From NCBI RefSeq assembly GCF_000969825.1, contig NZ_KQ033919.1, positions 3,546,749-3,610,748 on the forward strand: a stretch of 64,000 bases of DNA, given 5' to 3'. Origin of the DNA: Parabacteroides gordonii MS-1 = DSM 23371. GTDB lineage: Bacteria > Bacteroidota > Bacteroidia > Bacteroidales > Tannerellaceae. A model generated the notes under the pieces. That model worked only from the letters and a program-made list of their open reading frames with translations. It ran no database searches and was not told the DNA's origin. A program made the position numbers and the translations under genes. Shown piece after piece: positions 57,823 to 64,000 of the stretch. The first letter of the stretch is position 1. Each line of letters begins with the position of its first letter.

Positions 57823-58974
57823 ATGGCGGTATTAAAGATTCACAGCGATATAGTAGATGAAGAGACAAGGCAAATGAACTTGTTTTGGATCGGAGTGGAC
57901 GGAACTTCCTTTGATTCCGTCGATGCTTTCATTGAAAGTATTCCGGAAGACGATAACAATATAGAGTTACGATTGAATTGTCGTGGTGGTAATTGTATGG
58001 AGGGGTGGACCATTTATGATAAGTTACGTTCAACGGGTAAAGAAATAACAGCCATTATTGAAGGTAAATGTGCATCTATGGCTTCTGTCCTTTTGTTGGC
58101 TGCTCCTAAAGAACGACGTTATGCCTATCAGAATGCTACACTATTGATACATAATCCTTATATACCGCCTTACACTTTGGCTGATGCTTATGATGCAGAA
58201 GATTTACGACGTATGGCGGAGGACTTAGAGGTCGAAACGACAAAGATCGTGAATCTATACGTTGATCGTACCGGCTCCGAGGAAGATGTACTGCGTGCCC
58301 TTATGGCGGAGGATAAATTTGTTGATATGGATAAAGCAAAGGAATTAGGCTTTATATCCGAGGTGAAGCCTCCTATATCCGCAAAGGAAAAGCAACCAAA
58401 GAAATGGAATCACTCAAAAACAAATAATATGAATCAAGAAAAAAAAGTAACAGTAGCACAGGCTTTTCAAATGCTAGGAGTAGCATTAGGAGTCGTTAAA
58501 GCTCCGATTGTCAGTCTTGATCTGTCAACGGCAGACGGAAGTACTTTAACAGTAGAACGTGAAGAAGGGGAACCACAGGTCGGTGATACAGCATCCCCGG
58601 ACGGAGAACATCTTATGCCGGATGGAAGTACAATCGTCGTAGAAGGTGGAGTAATAACAGAAATCCGCGATCCGGAAGAGAAAAATAATAATGACGAATT
58701 GGATGCTGCCAATGCGCGAATAGCGGAATTGGAAGCTGAACTAACGTCTTTGCGTGCTCAGGCTAAAAGCCAGGACGAACTTGTAATTTTGAATAAGGTC
58801 AAAACTATGGGAGGTTTGGAAGGCTTGAAGAAAATTGCAAGTAGCTATGTTCCTGATGCGCGAGGTTTCCAGGGGAATCAAGGTGCTCAGGGTGGAAATG
58901 GTGATCCGGTATCTTTGATCGATAAAAAGCTTGCTGAAAAACGCGAAGCCCATAAAAAGAAGTTTAACAAATAA
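57823..58974 (+). CDS. ClpP-type head maturation protease with scaffold-like C-terminus
   Basis: The 383-residue protein has an N-terminal ClpP-like serine protease domain (about 1-190): GxCASMAS with catalytic S85 (CASMASVLLLA) and LLIHNP with H110. The C-terminal part (about 200-383) is low-complexity and coiled (ELDAANARIAELEAELTSLRAQAK) like a scaffolding protein, and there is an internal ATG 58429 (MNQEKKVTVAQAF) after an A-rich leader. Phage capsids often use a protease plus nested scaffold (lambda C/Nu3). The capsid gene follows after 11 bases. Confidence 0.85.
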   Translation: MAVLKIHSDIVDEETRQMNLFWIGVDGTSFDSVDAFIESIPEDDNNIELRLNCRGGNCMEGWTIYDKLRSTGKEITAIIEGKCASMASVLLLAAPKERRYAYQNATLLIHNPYIPPYTLADAYDAEDLRRMAEDLEVETTKIVNLYVDRTGSEEDVLRALMAEDKFVDMDKAKELGFISEVKPPISAKEKQPKKWNHSKTNNMNQEKKVTVAQAFQMLGVALGVVKAPIVSLDLSTADGSTLTVEREEGEPQVGDTASPDGEHLMPDGSTIVVEGGVITEIRDPEEKNNNDELDAANARIAELEAELTSLRAQAKSQDELVILNKVKTMGGLEGLKKIASSYVPDARGFQGNQGAQGGNGDPVSLIDKKLAEKREAHKKKFNK

Positions 58975-58985
58975 AAATTGTTTAT

Positions 58986-60053
58986 ATGCCTAAGTTAGAT
59001 TTTACGAAATTAACTCCTACAAATCATGCTATAAAGAGTCTGCGTGATTTGTTAAACATGACTGTATTCCAGGATGAGATTCTGGAACAGGTTCTCACCT
59101 CTATGGGGGGAGTGGTACATGGCCAACGCCTTGGTTTCATTGGTGAAATGGAAGATGTAGGTAATGAAGGTTCAGGATGTAATCCCACCTATAAATCTGT
59201 AGGTATCCCAGCTGCTGAAAAACAATGGGAACTTGGTGATTGGCAAATACCTCTTAATCTCTGTTATGAGGATTTGGAAGGAACTATCGCTGAATATTGT
59301 TTGAAAACAGGTACTGAAATCGGTGATCTGACATCTACGGAGTACATGGATTATATTGTATTACCCAAACTGGAAGATGCTATGCGGAAAATGATGTGGC
59401 GTATTGCCTGGTATGGTGATAAAGACGCGAAAAATAATGCTGATGGAGGTGTGTTGACATCAGGTGTCGATCCAACTTTGTTTACGATGGCCGACGGTTT
59501 TTGGAAACGTATTTTTGCTATTGCAGCCGGGAACTCTAATCAATATACAGCAATCTCAGCGAATGACACTGCATCTTATGCAACCCAGAAATCAGGATTA
59601 TTGACAAAAGGTGTTGCAACATCTTTGTTTGAAAAAATCCGAATGGATGCAGATGGACGCATTGAGGCAATGGACGGATCGGCTATTTTCTGTACGAAAT
59701 CTTTGGCTGATGCTTTAGCCTGGGATGCAAAACAAACCTATAATACGATTATGCCGTGGCAGGTTCTGTTTGATGGTCTAAAAGTCTCTGAGTGGGATGG
59801 TGTGAAAGTTTATTCTATCTCTTTGTTTGACCGATTCACAAAAAAATATCAGGATAATGATACAAAGTTGAATTTACCGCATCGTGCTGTATATACTTCA
59901 CCCAGTCAGTTGCTCATGGGCTATCCGGGTAGTTCTGCTATTTCAGAACTTGATGTGTGGTTCGAACGTAAAGAACGTATGAACTATATCTATTCAACGG
60001 GTAAGATCGGTACTCTTATCAAAGAGGACGAACTGATTCATGCTGCTTATTAA
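58986..60053 (+). CDS. Major capsid protein (probable)
   Basis: The 355-residue protein follows the protease-scaffold gene and has a mixed alpha-beta pattern: LDFTKLTPTNHAIKSLRDLL at the start, a central block with LPKLEDAMRKMMWRIAWYGDK and a long E-loop-like region, and the final YSTGKIGTLIKEDELIH. It fits HK97-like major capsid proteins by position and length. The N-terminus is short, without a long delta domain, consistent with a separate scaffold. The call rests on context and on similarity to Bacteroides phage capsids. Confidence 0.8.
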   Translation: MPKLDFTKLTPTNHAIKSLRDLLNMTVFQDEILEQVLTSMGGVVHGQRLGFIGEMEDVGNEGSGCNPTYKSVGIPAAEKQWELGDWQIPLNLCYEDLEGTIAEYCLKTGTEIGDLTSTEYMDYIVLPKLEDAMRKMMWRIAWYGDKDAKNNADGGVLTSGVDPTLFTMADGFWKRIFAIAAGNSNQYTAISANDTASYATQKSGLLTKGVATSLFEKIRMDADGRIEAMDGSAIFCTKSLADALAWDAKQTYNTIMPWQVLFDGLKVSEWDGVKVYSISLFDRFTKKYQDNDTKLNLPHRAVYTSPSQLLMGYPGSSAISELDVWFERKERMNYIYSTGKIGTLIKEDELIHAAY

Positions 60054-60098
60054 TAATCCGGGGTATGGTATTCTGTACCCCATCAAATACTCATAGAT

Positions 60099-60689
60099 AT
60101 GGCAGATTGCGAAAGTTTAATTAAAAAAGATATTGATATCAACTGTGATACACCAGTTACTCGTGGTTTGGAAGCTAATGCAGTAATCATTAATCGTTCA
60201 GATATTGATTTTGCAAAAAGCGTGTTTGCTACAGGAAAAAGCAATGTTCTTGAGGCTCTTGTTTTGAAGACAGGAAAGAAAGGATATAAATGTTTCGTGC
60301 CGGGCAAAACACCCTTTACCGGGACTAAAACAAGTCTGAATGTTGGAACCTATGTAAATACATTCAATAATGAGTTTGCAATTGTGATCCTTGACAACGG
60401 ACCGGAGACTAGCGAAAGCATTATTGATGGTTTGGCAAATGGGACGTTTGTTGTCGTTTATGAAAATAAACATAAAGGTACAACGAAAGATGCTGCATTC
60501 CAGGTTTCCGGTTTTTATCAGGGTATGACTGCAACGACATTGGAGAATGACAAATACAGTGAGGAAACTGAAGGAGGTTGGAAAGCTGTGTTGACAGAAG
60601 AACGGGCCCCGAAATCAGGTTTGTTCCTGCATAAAACTGATTATGAAACGACAAAGGCTTTGTTTGATAGTTTGATTGCAGCAGCTTAA
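60099..60689 (+). CDS. Hypothetical structural protein, possibly tail tube, 196 aa
   Basis: The 196-residue protein has an Asp-rich N-terminus (MADCESLIKKDIDINCD) and long beta-rich stretches: YVNTFNNEFAIVILDNGP, ANGTFVVVYENKHKG, FQVSGFYQGM and a final LFLHKTDYETTKALF. This could be a major tail tube or capsid decoration protein. Its neighbour on the left is the capsid gene. No family motif is clear. Confidence 0.5.
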   Translation: MADCESLIKKDIDINCDTPVTRGLEANAVIINRSDIDFAKSVFATGKSNVLEALVLKTGKKGYKCFVPGKTPFTGTKTSLNVGTYVNTFNNEFAIVILDNGPETSESIIDGLANGTFVVVYENKHKGTTKDAAFQVSGFYQGMTATTLENDKYSEETEGGWKAVLTEERAPKSGLFLHKTDYETTKALFDSLIAAA

Positions 60690-60701
60690 TACTGTATAGG
60701 T

Positions 60702-61391
60702 ATGAGAGTGGATGAACTATTGACAAATGAAGTGATCGAGCGTTTTCGTCTTCGGAAAGAAACACCGCAAGAACGGGATACGCTCGTTTCTTTGGCTTCT
60801 AAAGCTCTATGTCGCAAAATATCCTACACTTGTAGGAACTGCTATTTTGATGCGTTGATGGAACTCGTCAACTTTTATAAAACTAATCGAATATTATTTG
60901 AGGAACGTATGAAAGAAAAAAGATATCAGATTGCCAGAGGTGTGTGTATGCCTCTTGGCTTTGGTTCCAGTCGTATGATCGTGTACCAGAATTGTACGGA
61001 TGAGTTAGCGATCGAATTTTTGTCTTTGGATGAAAAAAACAGTAAGTATTTTGAACGTCTGCCTGATGGATGGAAGGATGATGTTGCAGAATATTTGGAA
61101 AAGTTGTCAGGGAAAGAACATATTCCTGTTGAATTAACTCCTGCCGAATTGGATGCTATCGCCGATATGAAAAGAATGCTTATTGAAGGTATGACAAAAA
61201 GAGCTGTAAAGGAGCATTTTGTGACCTTTGATAAGGTTGGTGATGTGAAAGTAACGAAAAAGTATATTGATTCTTTACTGAAAGAGGCATCTGAACAATT
61301 GAAGGCAGAAAGTGAGAAGAAAACAGATGATCCGGGTAAAGATGGTGCATTGGAGAACGGAAAAAATCAGGATCAGACGGAAGTAGATTAA
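60702..61391 (+). CDS. Hypothetical phage protein, 229 aa
   Basis: The 229-residue protein is helical, beginning RVDELLTNEVIERFRLRKETP. It includes a possible Cys cluster (YTCRNCYFDALMEL, near residue 44), a central LSLDEKNSKYFERLPDGWKDD and a charged, Lys/Glu-rich C-terminus. I do not recognise a family. It lies between the capsid/tube-like genes and portal, so a head-assembly role is possible. Confidence 0.5.
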   Translation: MRVDELLTNEVIERFRLRKETPQERDTLVSLASKALCRKISYTCRNCYFDALMELVNFYKTNRILFEERMKEKRYQIARGVCMPLGFGSSRMIVYQNCTDELAIEFLSLDEKNSKYFERLPDGWKDDVAEYLEKLSGKEHIPVELTPAELDAIADMKRMLIEGMTKRAVKEHFVTFDKVGDVKVTKKYIDSLLKEASEQLKAESEKKTDDPGKDGALENGKNQDQTEVD

Positions 61392-61414
61392 TTGATACAA
61401 TAGACTTGTGAAAT

Positions 61415-62584
61415 ATGACAATTGATGAAGTAAAAATACCGAAAATACGTATTCCTGTAGCAGATGTAACCAACCTGGATATACAAAGTTATGGAAAGGG
61501 GAATAACTATCCTCAGATGATATTGCAACTGTTGGGTGCTTCCAGCAATGCAAAAAGTTGTGTTGGCCGGTATGCAAAATTTATTAGAGGTGCAGGTTTC
61601 AAAGATTCCTTATTTTACAAGTCTATTGTCAATATGAAAGGCCAGACATGTGATACTTTGCTAAGGCTCTGTTCTGATGATTTGGCAAAATTTGGTGGAT
61701 TTGCTTTGCACATAAATTACAATCTTCTATGTGAGATCACTAGCGTTGAGCATATTCCTTTTGAAGACTGCCGACTGGGCATTGAAGACGATGCTGGATA
61801 TATAGCCGAAATCGCCATACACCCAGATTGGATCTGTTCGAAAGGTAGGAAAAAGATCAAGAAACCCAGTAAAAGTACCATTGCCTATACAGATGTGTTT
61901 AATCCCAATCCAGACGTTGTACTATCTCAAATTGTGGAAGCTGGAGGTATCGAAGCTTATAAAGGTCAGACGTTATATGTGTCAAAAGATGGGTTCATGG
62001 TCTATCCATCTACCATTTACGACAGTGCCATTACTGATATAAGCACCGATGAAGGTTTGGCAAATGTTCGTTATCGTAATGTCCGAAGTAATTTTTTGCC
62101 GATGGGTATGTTCGTTTATCCCAAAGGACAGAAAGTCATGGTAGAAGATAAAGATGGAAATTGGGTTGAAGGGACAGAATATCAGAATGGTTTTGATGCA
62201 GCGAAATTTAAAGATTTTCAAGGTGATTCCGAAGCATGTAAAATTTTAGGTGTAGGGCGTGAAGATGGAGACGATGTTCCTCAATTTGTCGAGTTCCCAA
62301 CCAAGAACTTCGATAAAGACTTTACTGTAACAAAGGATGCTGTAGCGGAGGAAATACATGCAGCGTTCAATCAGGAGGTATTTTACCGTATTCGTTCCGG
62401 TGCACTGGGGTTTTCAAACGACATTATTAATGATGCCTTTAACTTTTATAATGCTATGACGATCGACGAGCGTGTCCTGATGGAACAAAGTTTCCGGTCT
62501 GTGTTCTCACATTTTGCATATCCGGTTAATCAAACAAACGACTATTCATTAATTCCTTTAAGTTATGAAGTCCAATCTGTTTAA
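61415..62584 (+). CDS. Portal protein
   Basis: The 389-residue protein matches Bacteroides phage portals: IPVADVTNLDIQSYGKGNNYP, SCVGRYAKFIRGAGF (portal core helix), SVEHIPFEDCRLG, then RNVRSNFLPMGMFVYPKGQ and a helical EEIHAAFNQEVFYRI. The portal forms the DNA entry channel at one capsid vertex. It lies well downstream of terminase and after the capsid gene, which is an unusual order. The end overlaps the next gene by 20 bases. Confidence 0.8.
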   Translation: MTIDEVKIPKIRIPVADVTNLDIQSYGKGNNYPQMILQLLGASSNAKSCVGRYAKFIRGAGFKDSLFYKSIVNMKGQTCDTLLRLCSDDLAKFGGFALHINYNLLCEITSVEHIPFEDCRLGIEDDAGYIAEIAIHPDWICSKGRKKIKKPSKSTIAYTDVFNPNPDVVLSQIVEAGGIEAYKGQTLYVSKDGFMVYPSTIYDSAITDISTDEGLANVRYRNVRSNFLPMGMFVYPKGQKVMVEDKDGNWVEGTEYQNGFDAAKFKDFQGDSEACKILGVGREDGDDVPQFVEFPTKNFDKDFTVTKDAVAEEIHAAFNQEVFYRIRSGALGFSNDIINDAFNFYNAMTIDERVLMEQSFRSVFSHFAYPVNQTNDYSLIPLSYEVQSV

Positions 62585-63119
62585 TAAGCAATTAACGGAC
62601 GTAGATAGTGTAAAGACTACCGTTCGCCCCATGTCGACGCATGTAGATGTTGAAAAAACACTTGTCTACATTGATGAATCCCAGCAGCAGGATATCAAAA
62701 ATGCTTTAGGTGATAACCTTTTCATTGATTTGCTCCGGTATGTCAATCGATCTGAAGGAGAACCAGCTAACGATGCCTATGATAATTTGCTTCATGGTGG
62801 TATCTATAAAAATGGAAATGATGAATTTATATTTTCAGGTCTTGAAAAAGCACTGAAATACTTTGTTTATGCTCGTTTGGTTAAACATGGAGACAGGAAC
62901 CTGTCACGGGTGGGATTGATGCAGAATCAGGTTGAATATAGCTCACATGCAGAGTTAAAAGAAAAGCAGGAAGAATATAAGGATGCTTTTTCTGTGGCCG
63001 AGGAACTGATGAATGATTGTCTCCGGTATATCAAGCATAATTCAGATAAGTTCCCTAAATGGAGAAAAGGAAGCATTACTCCGGTTCGTGGTCCTGTAAT
63101 TTCTAAAATAGGGGACTGA
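62565..63119 (+). CDS. DUF6712 family head or neck protein, 184 aa
   Basis: The 184-residue helical protein has LEKALKYFVYARLVKHG and VEYSSHAELKEKQEEYKDAF with the C-terminal FPKWRKG. This pattern is seen in DUF6712-type proteins of Bacteroidetes phages, thought to be head-completion or adaptor proteins. The start lies 20 bases inside portal; the end overlaps the holin gene by one base. Confidence 0.7.
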   Translation: MKSNLFNKQLTDVDSVKTTVRPMSTHVDVEKTLVYIDESQQQDIKNALGDNLFIDLLRYVNRSEGEPANDAYDNLLHGGIYKNGNDEFIFSGLEKALKYFVYARLVKHGDRNLSRVGLMQNQVEYSSHAELKEKQEEYKDAFSVAEELMNDCLRYIKHNSDKFPKWRKGSITPVRGPVISKIGD

Positions 63120-63544
63120 TGGAGAACTATACAGATAAATTCCTTTTTGGACTGATTGAATTTTTCGCTTGGGCGAAATGGCTTTTCTTCCTGGCTTTAG
63201 TGCTGACGCTGGGTGATCTGAAGTTCGGTATTGCTGCATCACGATACCGGAAAGACCCGATCAAACGATCACGGGCTGTCCGGCGTACAATGGATAAGAT
63301 TACAAGTTATATCATTTGGGTTGTAATGGCTTATTCGTTCGGCCAGGCTTTCGGGCAACCATTTGGGATCGACTTGCTACCGCTTATAATCCTACTTGTT
63401 ATATACGGTGTTGAGTTAGAAAGTATATATGTCAACTACTTTGCGGCACGTGGAAAGCATGTAAAGGTGAAGTTCTTGAATTTCTTTGGAAAGAAAATGG
63501 ATATAATAGAAATAGAAGGTGATAAAAATGAGACAGATAAATAA
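63119..63544 (+). CDS. Phage holin (Bacteroidetes type)
   Basis: The 141-residue protein has about three membrane segments: FLFGLIEFFAWAKWLFFLAL, then YIIWVVMAYSFGQAF and IDLLPLIILLVIYG. The charged linker has a DLKFGIAASRYRKDPIKRSRAVRR block and the cytoplasmic tail is highly charged. This is the pattern of Bacteroidetes holins, which form membrane pores that release the endolysin. It overlaps the amidase gene by 17 bases. Confidence 0.8.
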   Translation: MENYTDKFLFGLIEFFAWAKWLFFLALVLTLGDLKFGIAASRYRKDPIKRSRAVRRTMDKITSYIIWVVMAYSFGQAFGQPFGIDLLPLIILLVIYGVELESIYVNYFAARGKHVKVKFLNFFGKKMDIIEIEGDKNETDK

Positions 63545-64000
63545 AATCATAATACATTGTACTGCATCGCGGGAGGGACAACCCCTAACAGTTGTGGATA
63601 TTGATAAAATGCATCGGGCACGCGGATGGAACGGTATCGGCTATCATTACGTAGTTTATGCTGATGGATCAGTTCATAAAGGGCGACCAGTAGAAAAAGC
63701 CGGGGCGCACGTTTCTGGGCACAATGCGAACAGTATAGGCATTTGTTATGTCGGTGGGCTAGATGGTTCCGGAAATCCCAAAGATACCCGTACCGAAGCG
63801 CAAAAGGCTGCCATCAGTGAATTGGTGAATGAATTGTGCCGGAAGTATCCGAACGTTATAGAAGTAAAGGGACATCGAGATTATTCACCTGATCTTAATG
63901 GTAATGGTGTGATTGAACCTTTTGAATGGTTAAAGGTTTGTCCCTGCTTTGACGTACAGAGTGAATTTACTTCGTTCCTTCCCTATGTGAATGTGAAACC
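63528..64000 (+). CDS. N-acetylmuramoyl-L-alanine amidase endolysin, N-terminal part (cut by window edge)
   Basis: ATG 63528 opens a frame that is still open at 64000 (157 codons). It is an Amidase_2/PGRP enzyme: IIIHCTAS carries the first zinc His, followed by GIGYHYVVYADGSVH, AGAHVSGHNANSIGICYVGG and GHRDYSPD with the second His; a Cys (VCPCFDV) likely gives the third ligand. It would cut peptidoglycan during lysis. It is not terminated inside the window. It overlaps the holin gene, the usual lysis cassette. Confidence 0.9.
   Translation, partial: MRQINKIIIHCTASREGQPLTVVDIDKMHRARGWNGIGYHYVVYADGSVHKGRPVEKAGAHVSGHNANSIGICYVGGLDGSGNPKDTRTEAQKAAISELVNELCRKYPNVIEVKGHRDYSPDLNGNGVIEPFEWLKVCPCFDVQSEFTSFLPYVNVK

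Larger units (their letters stand above)
25321..64000. mobile_element. Prophage of a tailed phage, left part (continues past window)
   Basis: From just after tRNA-Arg the content changes to lysogeny regulators, recombination and replication genes, terminase, tail, capsid, holin and amidase genes, nearly all in phage-style overlapping order. The left edge near 25321 is an inference from the tRNA position. The right edge is outside the window. No integrase or transposase is visible, so it is probably encoded near the missing end. The base composition is more AT-rich than the host genes on the left. A long non-contractile tail is suggested by the 919-residue tape measure and by the absence of any sheath gene. 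Confidence 0.9.

Overview
The window looks like a chromosomal segment of a Bacteroidales bacterium, most likely Parabacteroides or a close relative, carrying a tailed-phage prophage that runs off the right edge. The host part (1-25320) shows the Bacteroidetes gene order ribD / DUF6242 lipoprotein / DUF6089 / uppS / bamA / two ompH genes / murI. It also has Bacteroidetes promoters (-33 TTTG or TTG, about 20 nt, -7 TAnnTTTG), A-rich leaders instead of Shine-Dalgarno sites, and lipoproteins with short signal peptides. The genus is an inference from family resemblance; no database was searched.

Host layout. Positions 1-3250 hold a leftward block: prmC, recX and comF, then an MntA-HepT toxin-antitoxin pair with its own promoter, a hypothetical gene, and the tail of a convergent GNAT acetyltransferase gene. 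Positions 3305-12898 run rightward: ribD, a DUF6242 lipoprotein, a DUF6089 protein, then the envelope group uppS, bamA, ompH/skp x2, murI and a VanX-type dipeptidase. Positions 12895-19400 hold yccF, an M23 peptidase lipoprotein, two META-domain lipoproteins, a sensor kinase split by an apparent frameshift, and a NamZ-type muramidase. Positions 19518-25320 hold a small ORF with a long inverted repeat, an HD-domain protein, an LptD-like protein, ung, asnA and tRNA-Arg(CCG).

Prophage layout. It begins just after tRNA-Arg. A leftward lysogeny arm (27760-25433) carries a CI/LexA-like S24 repressor, two small lipoproteins, a second HTH regulator and a Cys-rich protein. A divergent operator/promoter region (about 27797-27895) separates it from the rightward early genes. 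These include small DNA-binding proteins, a non-coding stretch with tRNA-like hairpins, a recombination set (Sak4-like ATPase, PD-(D/E)XK exonuclease, NinB-like), a SNF2 helicase, a VRR-NUC nuclease, a replication initiator with 12-bp iterons inside its gene (a lambda-like origin), a DnaC-like loader, and PcfK/PcfJ-like proteins. An AT-rich block in reverse orientation (38721-41023) carries a small membrane protein, tRNA-Val(GAC), a PD-(D/E)XK nuclease and a His-rich possible nuclease.

The late region (41207-64000) starts with a ParB-like protein coupled to a Mom-family DNA-modification protein. It continues with terminase subunits, tail completion genes, a 1584-aa tail-tip protein, two fibre or adhesin genes and the tape measure, and only then the capsid genes (ClpP-type protease with scaffold-like tail, capsid, portal), holin and amidase. 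This tail-before-head order is unusual. No integrase, transposase or reverse transcriptase lies inside the window. The strongest candidates for something under-described are the ParB-Mom pair in a Bacteroidales phage, the tRNA-like non-coding region at 28393-28764, and the reversed nuclease cargo block.
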